Shown one piece after another: positions 45,348 through 57,000 of a DNA stretch of 64,000 nucleotides. Source of the DNA: Aspidiotus rigidus (taxonomy: Eukaryota; Arthropoda; Insecta; Hemiptera; Diaspididae); contig JAVHKY010000003.1 of NCBI GenBank assembly GCA_035079385.1, positions 10,829,501 through 10,893,500 of the forward strand, read 5' to 3'. How positions within the stretch are numbered: position 1 is the first letter of the stretch; each line of letters opens with the position of its first letter. The notes under the pieces are model-generated. The model saw nothing but the letters and a program-made list of their open reading frames with translations, was not told the origin of the DNA and ran no database searches. Both the position numbers and the translations under genes were made by a program.

Positions 45348-45653
45348 TTGAAAAAGTGGATTTTCTCATTTCTCTACTATTTTCAGACTGTTCCAGCGAC
45401 TGGAGAATTTTTCAATTATTTTTCTCAATCTAACGTACTCCACCTAATCGGTGGTCGTGTTTACATAAGAATTGACCAAATCGATAAACGAAATACTAAA
45501 AATATATTTTTGGTCTATCAACATCCCCATTTCATCTCACGGAGGAGTGCGTATTTTTCACCTCGAACATTGACCATTGATTTCTCGCGGTCTATTGCGG
45601 TAGCAGTCATAGTTCACCCCGCTAACCGTGGAAAAATCACAGAAATTCACTGA
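45348..45653 (+). other. Arm open frame (101 codons), FBL-1
   Basis: Right-arm version of the shared frame: KKWIFSFLYYFQT, RIDQIDKRN, then YQHPHFISRR. No recognised domain. Confidence 0.25.
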
Positions 45654-46073
45654 ATATTGATTTTTTTGGGAATGTTCCACCTCACCGAGGACTATGGTAC
45701 TCATATATGTTGTAGTAGAGGGTATGGCACTTCAAATGAATGATTTTCCCCAGGTACCACCCCCCGATTTTTTTCTATTCGAGTTTGAAGTTTTGTTATT
45801 GCTAGAAACTAGGGAAAATATGAATGATTTCTTTTGAAAAAAATACCATGGATGAACGTTCACATACACTAAAATGTTCCCAAGTTTCATTGTTGTGCGA
45901 TCATTATTGCCTGAGATACAGCCATTAGGATTTTAGGCCTAAAAATGACTCATGTGGGTGAGGGGATGGGTCCAATATTTTAGATTTCGAGTTTTCCCAT
46001 TGGGAGAACATATTGACGGACATTTGAAATATTTTCCGACCAAGGCCTTTTCCCCCCTTACCCAGCTAGAGCC

Positions 46074-47760
46074 AAACGGCTACAAAAACATTTTGCACCG
46101 TTGTTATTACATTTTTTCGAAAATTACGCTGAATTTTTTCTTAATTTCGTGCTACAAAATGATTATGTAGAGGTTGTCCAGGTCCATAGATACGCGATGG
46201 TTTTCCCGCGATGCAATCGGTATAATATAGTTTGACGCGTTCAAAATGTATTTTCGTTCTCGTCGATTTCAGAAAAACCTTCCTCTCAGAAATGGAATTT
46301 AACGGACGATGAATAAATTATATTGTAGACCTAAGTATTTTACCGTATCTTCGTTATGTTGGTTCGATGCTCGATGCCAACTAAAGAAATAACGCGTAGT
46401 CTCGCACATATACGAAATCGAATCGAGTTTCAACTCCAAAGGTCAATACCCAACGTCGACACTAGCGTACGTGGTCGATGAAGAATGTTTTAACGTGGAA
46501 AAAAAAGGGGGCAAAATAATGGTTCGCAAATACCTTTTTTGCGTGGAATTTCGTTTTATTCGACGATAGAAATTTCAATTTTGAAAGCTACTCGTCTCGA
46601 CTAAAGCGGTGAGAATTGCTTCTGTACGTGTGTATACGATTTAAAGGGAATTGGTATTGTACACGAGTTTCAGGTTTTTACAGCCATCTTATCATCGAAG
46701 GTGAATTTTGTCGAAAAAAAATCGTAGATCCGAAAATCAACTTGTCATTATGAACTAATGATTGTATCGACAGTGAAGGAGAAGATATGGTTAAATACTT
46801 TTATCGGATCGGGGAGGAAAGAAAGTGCGCATGCATCGACAAGATTAATGCAGAACGACAAAAGGTTTAATGTTTGCGGGTTAAAAATTTTTCTTGTGGA
46901 ATGTACCTGGTTGTACAAGACTTATTCTTGACTTACTGGAAAAACCGTCAAGATTTTCTTTTTCACGCCTGATGACAGATGAAATACAGTTTCAACTAAT
47001 GTAAATCTAGTGCTGCCGCCACTTGATATCTTGTTTATGAACGTGTATTCATGATACGAAAACTATTTACCATCAACAAAATCTTGACACCTAATCACCG
47101 AACGTTATGCTATTCTAATTCAAATAAGCTCTTACTCATTACAAATACTTTTCTTTATTTTTTTTCTTTTGTGCTACGCCTTTCCGTTTAATAATGACGT
47201 CATCAGTCACCTTGACCTACTTTTGGGACATGAAAATTTCGGCCTCTGCTACTTTTGGACCCGTATTGTTAGTCTTCATCACACTATAATGTATGTTGGC
47301 CTAACTAGCTCCCCCTCAGCCTCCCGTACAGTTTTGTTACTATGACTTCATGACCTTGACCAACTAGTTGAGGCTAACAGTCTCATATACCGTTATACTA
47401 AGCCTAACATGCAGTATACTACGCATACTCTGAATATCTGGTAAATTAAATGGAGGAAGCGGGGCGTAGTATGACGTCATAATCTAATAGTAAGTTATTC
47501 AGGTGAAGAAGTGGAGCAAATAAGCTAGTCAGTACTAGACCTGTACCAGACTACGAATGGGAGCCAATGGACAGAGCTAGTGAGCCTTGAGTCACTCAGC
47601 CTAACATACAGTATACAAGCCTTTTCCTAAGTTACGAGCATGAATGGGAGCAAACGAACGTCAGCTAATTAGACAAACATACTAAATGCTAGGTTTATTA
47701 CTGAGCTAAGAAGTACTAGTTAAGGGGAACGATACTACTGTAACCCTAATAAGATGCCGG
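46074..47760. other. Unassigned sequence
   Basis: 46074-47150 shows no gene or repeat. 47200-47760 has scattered words GTATACTA, AGCCTAACAT and CAGTATACT that resemble the TTTATACTAGCCT block at 15.7-16.5 kb. No frame with a motif was found. Confidence 0.35.
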
Positions 47761-48660
47761 AGCGCCTGCCCCATCAAGAATACAACCCAACGTACACCGG
47801 AGAGCCACTTACGTCAGTTCTGATCTTGATAAATCTCGCTCCTGAGCCAACTCCGCCTTTCCATTGAACTTCATGTGAAAGGTTTTTAAAACTCGTTTGA
47901 GCATACCTGCAATTTACGCCAATGCGACCTACTTAAAATACGGTCACGCACATTATTAGCCATAGACCATTACTTTAAACATTGCGGGGAATTGACCAGG
48001 CCTTCACCTATTCTCTCATCTTGAAACCAACTCAGAGACTTACTCCGGTTGTCACACTGGTACAACTTTCTGATAATTTCCCCTTACCAACAATCTAACG
48101 TTGAGTCCCCACCAGCCGCCCTATAGCAGGCTGATGGCTACAGGTTCAGCAATTCCTACGATTGCCCTGCAGTGTCCACTTTAGGGGGCAGAACCGAATC
48201 CACTTCCACCTTATCCGGGACGGCCAACCCCAGCCTCGTGGCCCCTGGCACCTAACTCAGCCGGTACTACTTAACCTGACTAGCCGATCCCAATCACCAC
48301 ACAAGCCCCATTACAAGAGACTCTATGATGGCCCTCCGTCCCTGCCATGAAGTCCATCCCATGGCCTTTTGACGTCAAGGGTCCCAACCCCTACTCAGGC
48401 TTCCACTGGAGGATGCAGCTCTAGTACTCATCAGGGGAACACTCAGTCCATCGGCTATTTCGGGTCTCGGCCAACTATCCAGGTCCTATCCTTAACGGCC
48501 ACTCTAGACCGCCCTGAACCGACGGTAAGCCTTTCCCCTGGCGTCACCTAGGACACCAGACGTCAGCAAACAATACATTAGTAGGCTACCTTGAGCCTCA
48601 CTCAGTGTTAACCACAAATCTTATTTGCCATTCCTTCTCGTGTGCGTGCCGCAAGACGTA
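47761..48660. other. GC-rich patch of unknown origin
   Basis: Base composition is clearly higher in G and C than either flank, especially 48080-48560 (words CCAGCCTCGTGGCCCC, ACGGCCAACC). Short plus-strand frames (48162-48350, 48369-48551) show no domain. It could be an LTR or gag remnant of an unrecognised element, or a captured segment. Confidence 0.35.
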
Positions 48661-50120
48661 GAACTAAGACAACCTTAAGAACTATCCCCAAAATACAATT
48701 TTTTTTTTTTCTCCATGCGTTAAACATCGTCGACTGTAGAATGACACAAATATCGCTCAGTTACAATGGTAAACGTCGAAAGTGCAGTCAGCTCGTCTAA
48801 ACCTAGGCACATGTGTTTCTTGCAAAACCTTTCCTTCTTTTTTTTCCCCCAAGAACAAGAAATCTCGCCACTATTTATAGATGTTCTCTTCACACCAACG
48901 AACCGAGAAACACTTAGTAATCTTAGTACATTTCGAAGACATGCAATAGTTTAAACAGCCGGACATTTACTCACCGAAAAATATAAGATCATTCGCGAAT
49001 AAAGGCAAAGGAGGCGCCCTCTACGTTTACCATGACGGCAACTTGGGGAAGCTTGCAAAAAAAGTGATGAAATGAAAAAAGTTATTTAAAAAATCTAAAA
49101 TTACATTCACCTGAAAAAAAATTGAAAGGGCAACAAGTTTTGTTTTCTGCATTTTTTATGAAACGCAATTTGAAACGGTGGAATTACGATTTTATTAGTA
49201 TGTCGTCTTATGGTGGAAAACACTATGATCACTTTTTTCGCGGAACAAGTAGCGCTCCTAGCAGGACCTTTATCCGCGAATACAGTATTTACACTATGAC
49301 TTTATCATGACCGAGATATATTTATCAAGAGTCAAGAAGATCAATAGACTCGATTCAATACGATCAATCAAATCGACATATTATATCGAAGTGTAGGCCA
49401 ACAATACTAGGGAAGGGAAAGGGCAACAAGCTCAGAGCCGGCCAACCCGTCAGCTAGTAAACCTTTGAGAGGAATGCTACATTAGCACTACGTGTTTCTG
49501 GAGGAAACATTCAGTCTTTATGATCACTTCTATATGAATGGTAAGGAGGAATTTTTTTTCCTTCGAACCGCACGTAAGAGAGGCTTGATCTTCTGGCAAA
49601 AACTAAAAAAAAAAAAAAAAAAAAGAATTAAATTTTGTGTCTGCAGATGGGATTTCCATAACACACATGAACAATTTTCAAACTTTTGGAATGAACATGA
49701 ACTATATAGGTGTTTCTAGAAGTATTTTTGACGCTGAGTACCATGCCATTTATCGTTTTTCAATATTACCTCTAATTATTGTACGATTCTCATGATTAAT
49801 TCCGGCGCTTCATTGCCGCAGGCAAGTGTACCTTTCCGCGCGCTGAAATTTTGAGCTCGGTAAGATACGTTACGCGCCGCAACAATCCGCGGTAACTAAA
49901 CACACGTAATGCACAATGATGAGTTGTAATATCAATAGTATATTTCATGACAAGGTGCGAAAGCGACGTCACTCGAGTCGCTTCGCTCCTTGTCTTGGAA
50001 GATTTTTTTTATAACGACGGCTACAAGTGTGCGTTTTTTGTTTTGTCGTCAACTCGTCACCCGGTCGCCGTTGCACGCAATTTCTCCTGCTGCTAACATA
50101 GAACACTATCACCCACTATC
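48661..50120. other. Unassigned sequence
   Basis: No gene recognised. T-run near 48702-48712 and A-run near 49605-49624. Around 49800-50100 the sequence is somewhat richer in CG (words CCGCGCGCTG, ACGCGCCGC), but no promoter element can be named. Confidence 0.35.
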
Positions 50121-50128
50121 GATATGGA

Positions 50129-50215
50129 GCAATGTGGCGCAGCTGGTAGTGCAACGGCTTGCGAAGTCAGGAGTGCGTGGTTCGAGCCCCGATCGCGGAG
50201 ACAAAAAAAAATAAA
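50129..50215 (+). repeat. tRNA-derived relic (SINE head or tRNA retropseudogene)
   Basis: An A-box-like TGGCGCAGCTGGTAG (50135-50149) is followed about 30 nt later by a perfect B box GGTTCGAGCCC (50179-50189). A D-stem GCGC/GTGC and an anticodon loop TTGCGAA (anticodon GCG if real) can be drawn. T- and acceptor-stem pairs are poor and an A-rich tail starts at 50202, which favours a retroposed relic over a working tRNA gene. Confidence 0.5.
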
Positions 50216-50510
50216 GAGAAAATGGCCGTCGAGAATGGAGCGGGCAGAAAAGTGTGAATTCAGGGTGGTAATGTAGCAAGCGGGCGGTAAAATGAGAGAA
50301 GACGATAGAAAAGTAAATGGACGACCTGCAAAGTAGATAAGTTCTCAAACAGCTACTTTCGCACCTAAAATCGACCAACAAAAAACGCACTTTCGTAGTG
50401 GGAGTTATAAAAAAAACGGTAAATGGTATTATTCAACGTCAAAAATACACCTTCTATAGTTCATGTTTATTCCAAAAGTTTGAAGTTTGTTCATGTGAGC
50501 AATACTGCAT
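50216..50510. other. Unassigned spacer
   Basis: A-rich start continuing the tail of the tRNA-like relic, then sequence without recognised features up to the microsatellite. Confidence 0.35.
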
Positions 50511-50512
50511 TT

Positions 50513-50731
<219 letters not shown>

Positions 50732-50854
50732 TGAATGAACAGGCTAAATCTAATCAGAAATCTTTACATGTTGCACATTTTCGCACTTTTTGCATTTATG
50801 GACAGATTTGATATTTCTAAAGGATTTCTTAACCGTATATTTGATCTATTTTCA

Positions 50855-51075
50855 ACACATTTTTTCCAGTTCAAACAACATGTTTTCTTCAGTTGAAAAA
50901 CATATAAACACATGTTATTCAGTTCAAACAACATGTTTTTCAGTTTTTGAGTTGGAAAACATGTTTTTCTTTTTTAAATTTAAAAACATATTCTTTTAGT
51001 TTAAAACATGTTTTTTCAGTTCAAAACATGTTTTTTTCTGTTGAAAACATGTTTTTTTAGTTTTAAAAAACAATT
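50855..51075 (+). repeat. Imperfect AAACATGTTTTTTCAGTT tandem repeat
   Basis: About nine copies of an 18-27 bp unit centred on the palindrome AAACATGTTT or near variants, followed by T-runs and CAGTT. Probably a decaying tandem repeat. Confidence 0.75.
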
Positions 51076-51292
51076 TTAAAAAAATATTTTTTTAAACAAG
51101 TTTTTTCTCCAAAAAAATGTTTTTCTCCATTTTGAGCGTTATGACCGAATCATATTTTAATAATGGTCATGACCATTATGAGTGACCATCTGACCGTTTT
51201 AGAAAAATACTTTATGCGACCAATAACCGTTAACCGGTTTAATTTTGAAGCTGACTGGACCAATAACCTTCTTCCGTTACACGAACAATAAA

Positions 51293-51415
51293 GAGGAATA
51301 CTCCGACGTGGAGTAAAAAAAATGCAAACCGCAGAAAAAATGAAAATACGACGAGCGCTTTCGGTTAAACAACCATCTTCGAGCCTGAAATGAAAGCTGT
51401 TGTTTTGTTTAACCT
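51293..51415 (-). repeat. Solo PLE-A pLTR
   Basis: On the minus strand it reads CTTTCATTTCAGGCTCGAAG, stem GGTT/AACC, GAAAGCGCTCGTCGT, then CTGCGGTTTGCAT and CTCC...GGAGTATTCC. This matches the PLE-A pLTRs at 2767 and 10026, but no PLE coding sequence lies on either side. Confidence 0.65.
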
Positions 51416-54400
51416 TCTTCCGCTTATAATCATTTCGGTCAAAAACCCTAGACTCAATTCAGGTCATTTACAGGATGTTTTCGCATGACTTTCTTATTTC
51501 TCTGTCACTTTTCATCCAATTTTGGCCGCTTAACGTCTACTTTCATCGTTTTATGTCAAGTTCACTATTTTGTGGTCAATTCTGGTCGCTTTTTTTTGGT
51601 TAATTTCGGTAATTTATGTATCCCTTTTGGTCATAGTATACTGCACGTTTTTAGATATCTACTACACGTTCTTAATTTTTGTTGCACTTTTTTATTGCAT
51701 TTTTTACTGTTTTCACAGCACGTTTGACCAATTATTACTGTACGGTCTATTCAGGTCTTTTCATCGATCGCTTCCCTCTACCAACTAGCACGAGCCCAGT
51801 ATACTAAGCTACGCTAAGTCAAAAACGTCGAAGTCGAAATTTACCCAAGTCTCAAGGTCACGCTATCCCGTTACGCAATTTCAGACCCTCACCCAGCACG
51901 ACGATATGAAACGCGTCGAAAGATTTATGAGAACGACGTCGGGTACGACTTTGTAAAAGACCCAAACCGAAAATTCAAATTCTATCTGAGGTAGTGCTTT
52001 TTGGAATAATTCAAATAGAAAACGATAATAAGTTATGCCTAAATTTCCCCTTCTCCAACAAGAAATGTAGTAGAAAGTATGTAAAAAACTCGGTAATTTA
52101 TTTCATTTTAAATTATTACGTGCGTCATTCAGTTGTACAATATTATAGACAGCAAAATCATGATGATGAATAAAACATTATACATACTGTAAAATTAACG
52201 TTTGGTTAATTGGATTGAGATGGGATGGAGATAATTGAACGAGTAGTGATAGTGTGGATAATTATTGTATCGATGACGAGGAGAACTTTGGGAAAACCTA
52301 GTTCATACTACTGCGCACAATGAAGCTGTATATAGAAGAAGAAAAATTTAAGGGAAAATTTAATTACAGATAGGTATGAAAGATTCAGCTTCGAAAAATT
52401 TGTTGGCTGTACTCAACGAGATAGCGAAAAGTCATACTTTTTTCGATAGCGCTTGAAACAAATTACGACATTGTTAAGCCAAGAAGAATAATGGTCAAAA
52501 CTTATACGAATTTCTTAAATTCTACGAGGCTGAAGGGATTTGCCGGCATACATCGTTTTTTAGGGTTTAACGACGATTTCGAAAACGAATTAGAAGTCGA
52601 ATTTCGTTGAAAATAGGCTTCTGTAGAAAGCAATCAAAAATGGTTACTCGATTCTGCCCACGTGGATTCACAAATATGATGAGTAGGCTAGAAGACAACA
52701 AAAGTTCAGTTTAGTTTAGATTATTCTCTAATTCCATAAAGTTGCTATAATTGAGGCATCAACCTCGTGTCTTAAATACTTCTTCCCTCAACCGTATTTT
52801 ATTTTGGCGGCGATAACCCCACGTAAACCACAAATAAATCACATGCTCTCGAAACTTCTATCTAACAATAGAAGGTTCAAAAAATTGTTCGATCCCCTTC
52901 TGCGATTTTTCGAAATAATTGATCTACCTTTAGCCTTCCGATACAAAAAACTGCTCATTATTCGCGTTTGGAAATTTTATGCAAAAATTGAAGACTCTCC
53001 GATCGTATCTTCAAGAGAATATTTTCCTCCGAAGTCTTCACTTCAAAAAATGATATCGTGATCATTATTTTTTCGATAGATATGATATTCGACTACATCT
53101 CCAACTCATTAGGGATTTTGAGAGGAAGGGGGGAGGAATTTTTATTTTTGGAAAATTACGCAATAATATTAAGCAATCACGATAAACTAAGATCGAAAGA
53201 TTAGGTTAATGTAAGTGTGACCTATGCAAGTTCTATGGGGAAAAATGCGATATACTTTATCAATAGCGCATTGAAGAAAGCAGTTTACACTATCTTGCCA
53301 TGGTAATATAGAGAGTGTTTATTCACAACGTTTCTTAGGTAACTAACTCATAAATCATACACTACAACATTTTTGAGACAAGTTTTCGCACTTTCCGTTC
53401 ATATTAACATTTTATTGTTTTGTATTTATTCAAGCAAGATACTCGACAAACAAAGCATGCACAGAAATCAAAAATCAGTTGATGAAACACTATAGAGCAG
53501 AACGAAGCAGTGAAAAATAGGCCAGAATACGAGCGAACAGTATTCAAGGTAAAGAAAGAAAAAAAAAAAAACAACTTGTACAGCTTCACGAAATGAAAAA
53601 TTTCTAGAGGACATGAGCATGGCAGAAGCGAATAATGCATTCAATTTTGGACGTGAATGCATCAAAACTCTCGGTAGCTCAAGTAGCCAAAACTACTCGT
53701 CACCATATTTCACTAGTATTTTTTTAGTCCCTCGATGAACCCGATTAAGTAGACCCAAAGTCAACAGAAAATTTACTTCTCTTCAAGTCTTGGTCGTCAT
53801 TAAAATTGACTGTAGGCTATCATCCCTCACAAACAATTTCTAGCGATGAAATCTTTGACATACATTTTTTACTTTCAGCGCTATTATTTAACGTATATAA
53901 TTGCCGGACTAACAGCGCTCTCAAGAAAGAGCCCGGTCAACATTTAATCGACTTCAAATTGATTCCGAAATCCTCAATTCAAACTTTGAATTACCGTCTG
54001 ATGTTAGGTCGATACTTGTGAACTCTATTTCGGTTCATTTGTCATTTGTCACGTCGATCTGCAGTCGATGAACGGTCATCCTTCCTCCCACCCCACCGCC
54101 ATTATAATCTTGTGGTTCCCGTACATTCCCTCGAAGCCGTTTCTTCCAATGCCATTCGCTCAACTGGACATGTCCTCGAATACCACTTCCTCAAAAGACA
54201 ATATAATCCAAAAACGCATTGATTCAGTCGATTCTGGAAATGCATTTCGGTCTACCACAAATCGGCGTCAATCTGGAGTCAATTTGTGTTGACTTTTCCA
54301 GATTTTTTTATTGGCCCAAAATTAAGCACTCAGTCGATTCGCAGCTTTCTGGAATCAAATGCTGCTTGACTTAAAACCGATCTCAAATCAACGTTGATGC

Positions 54401-54829
54401 AATGTCGCAATGTACAGTCATCCCCTTGCAGCGTGACGTCTGTTTGAAAGGCTTTTCTACTCGCAGAGAGTATGCGCAGCCATCTACATCTGAATATATG
54501 AAGCCGAAAGTTTGTTTGTTTGTCCTCCTATACCTCCAGAACCGCTCAACTTATGGACTTGAAGTTTTCGCCACATAATATTTGTGGTATTCAGGAATGC
54601 ATTTAGCCATAAATGGAAATTTTAGCTCCCTTAGAAAAAAAAAAAATCTTTTATCGAAAATTGTGTCCTCATTGCACCCATAGGATGACAAAAAACGAAG
54701 TACAGAATAGAGAATCAACTGCAGCAAACGCGACGTTAATTGCGTAATTCTGTCCAGTAAATGCGCAGCGACCCAAGGTCAAGTGTACAGCGTAGAGTTG
54801 ACCGTTGTTGTTTTTGTCCTATCCTCGGT
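51416..54829. other. Unassigned AT-rich sequence
   Basis: 51480-51730 has loosely repeated words (TTTTGGTCGCTT-like), perhaps an old tandem repeat. 54040-54430 has GTCGAT/GTCAAT phrases like those near 33 kb. Frames at 52804-53061, 53404-53640 and 53806-54021 have no motifs. Confidence 0.35.
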
Positions 54830-54832
54830 ATT

Positions 54833-55130
54833 CGACCGCTTCTGCACCTACAATACTATCAGACTGTGGGTGGAGGGGTGTGATAAGAGTTCTTCTGAAA
54901 CCCAATGTTCTTGTGAGTTGTCCAATACTATTGATTTGAAATTTCGACCTTGGTCGCTATGTAGTTCCAGAGGTACTCCAAAGCGCGTTATTGAGTTTTC
55001 CGTCAATGCATTTGCAACGGGTGTAGCTTTCTGATTTGGGAGCGCAATTACTTCACTGCATTTTGTGAAATAATCTCCTACAATCAGGATAAAACAGTTT
55101 TGCCTCGCCCGGTCATATCCGTTGCTATAC
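54833..55130 (-). pseudogene. Ty3/Gypsy-type integrase fragment
   Basis: The minus strand reads FILIVGDYFTKCSEVIALPN, ATPVANALTEN, ITRFGVPLELHSDQGRNFKS and, after a frameshift, TPLHPQSDSIVG. GDYFTKW (first catalytic Asp), SDQGRNF (second Asp) and TPLHPQSDG are hallmarks of the Gypsy integrase core; integrase joins cDNA to target DNA. Trp of FTKW is Cys, the region between SDQGRNF and TPLHPQ is much shortened, and the catalytic Glu is not identifiable. It stops at the left end of FBL-2; no further integrase sequence was found beyond its right end. Confidence 0.85.
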
Positions 55131-55991
55131 GTTTAGTACAGGCAGTAAAGCAAGAATTGTGCATTCTGTCATAAAAGCATGAAATTTGGCGTTCAGGTCT
55201 ATGAAGGTGTAATAAATGATATTAACAAGAGTTCCATGCAGAAAGTCCATTTTTGTGCCTTTAGGGGTCCACTTCTGGGGGAGAGGGTTCATTTTGGAGA
55301 TTATTGTTGCAGAAATTGGAACAAAATCATGAAAAATATATCAATCATGTGATTTGTAGAAAAAATGTATTACAAAATTTTTTTCCTACACGCACCCTTC
55401 CATTAGGGGCCTGGGGCCCAAAATTTCACAAAATTGTAAATGTAATCAGAAAAACTTGAAATTTGGTATACAGGTGAAGGAAGAGGTAATGAATAATATT
55501 AACAAGAATTCCATCCAGTAAGTTCATTTATTCGCCCCCAGGGGCCCATTTTTGGGGGGGAGATGCTTATTTCGAAAACTATTGTTGCAAAAATTGGAAA
55601 AAAATTCTATAAAATATATGCATTGGGTGAGTTGTTTGAAGAGCTGCAGCGAGGAATTTTTTTCTACACATAGACCCTTTCATTGGGAGCCTTGGGGCCC
55701 AAAATTCACGAAATCATAAATTTCATCAGAAAAATTTGAAATTTAGTACACAGGTGAAGGAAGGTGTAATGAATAATATTAACAAGAATATGCCACCGAA
55801 TAAGTTCATTTTTGTGCCCCCATGGGACCATTTTTTTGGGGGGGGGGCGGCAAAGGCTTCATTATTTCAAGACTTATTGTTGCAAAACTTGGAAAAGAAA
55901 AATATACATAATAATTATATTCATTGGATGATTTGTATGAAAAAAATGGTGCAAGGATTTTTTTATGTATAAACTCTGCCATTAGGGGCGG

Positions 55992-56231
55992 ATGGGCTCC
56001 AAATTCCACAAAATTCTAAATTTCATCAGATGCGTTTGTAAGTTTTTAGCCCTCATTACCTTATTGCTAATTTACACACATTATGAGACAAAAGAAAACG
56101 CACTTTGTAAAGATTTATTGAATGGAATTATTATCATGTGCCGTGATGTAGAGAAACAAATTATGGATTCCGTTTTTTTCGAACATGATTTGCCAAACTT
56201 GAGTCTATATAGAAAAGTTGTGAATATTTAA
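55992..56231 (+). other. Hypothetical frame in FBL-2 centre
   Basis: An open frame of 79 codons from the edge of the left arm into the unique centre, ending SLYRKVVNI. One hydrophobic run (FLALITLLLIY) could span a membrane. No family recognised; it may be chance. Confidence 0.25.
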
Positions 56232-56593
56232 TTTTTTGAGCATCTTGTTATCTCAAATTACTACTTGAATGTGAAAGAATACCCTGTATCATAAAACAGC
56301 GAGGCCCAAATCCTGACACATTTTGTACATTACCTATTGAAAGTGAGGCACCATGAGATGCAAAAGCTAGCGCCGAATTATATTGTCTAATATTTTCACA
56401 AAATTACTCACTTTCAATATGAATACTACACAACAATGGTAAGTGTGAAATATTTTGTGATTCATTATTATCAACCGAAAACTCTTTCCTGGCATATGAA
56501 TGATCCAAAAAGGAGTCAACTACGTCCATATTTTCTTGGTCATTCAAATTGTCTCTACATGTGTCAACACCTAGACCATCAATATTAGAGTAA

Positions 56594-57000
56594 CTAATGG
56601 CATACGAATGCTCCAATAAGATATTTGGAGTATGATTTTCGGCGTCTGTCATTAGCAATTTTATCAATCAGCGGCATATAATGGTTACCGTTTATGTACA
56701 ATAGACGTATTGTTCCAACGAGAGTAGTCCTTTTTATTTCAGTGAATACTCTAATACTGGACAAAGAAATTTCTTCGTATATAGTGGTGTCAGCTTGGTA
56801 GATTATAGACATAGAATAAATCTCAATGTATGTAGCATCTTGATTCGATCGATATAGATCTCGTACTCTTTCATCAAAATCATATAAATTTGAATTGTCA
56901 GGGTATAACGATAACCATTCTCTATTATTCTGTTCATATTCACAACAATTAAGTCGTAATCCTTGAGAACAAGAAGTGTTACCTAGTATGTATAATTTTT
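56594..57000 (-). pseudogene. OTU-like cysteine protease fragment inside FBL-2
   Basis: The minus strand is open from about 57000 to 56594. It reads DNSNLYDFDERVRDLYRSNQ, ATYIEIYSMSIIYQADTTIY, TEIKRTTLVGTIRLLYINGN and HYMPLIDK. The pattern LxxINGNHYxPL is typical of the C-terminal catalytic His segment of OTU-domain deubiquitinases, and the preceding part fits the E/A-rich helix and strand before it. The N-terminal Cys motif (DGxC) would lie upstream, where only arm repeat is found, so it is probably incomplete. OTU domains are known cargo of several eukaryotic transposons. A second overlapping frame (56667-56404) has no motif. Confidence 0.55.

Larger units (their letters stand above)
41801..46073 (+). 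mobile_element. FBL-1 Foldback-like element, second complete copy
   Basis: The left end is GGCTCTAGCCGGGTAAGGGG and the right end CCCTTACCCAGCTAGAGCC. Left arm 41801 to about 42560, forward satellite array 42560-44590, a unique centre (44600-44985), a short reverse array (44985-45345) and right arm 45345-46073. The centre has no recognised frame. AAA flanks both ends, a possible 3-bp target duplication. The right flank is not PLE sequence, so either flanking DNA was lost or the PLE was already truncated. Confidence 0.85.

Noticed and set aside
4904..46080. AAACGGCT at 4904, 24790 and just after FBL-1 (46074) as a shared target or end motif
   Set aside because: Beyond the eight bases the sequences differ (CGTCTG or TGTCTG versus ACAAAA), so the match at 46074 is probably chance.
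50129..50204. Functional tRNA gene (anticodon GCG)
   Set aside because: A and B boxes are good but the T- and acceptor stems do not pair well and an A-rich tail follows, so it is reported as a relic.
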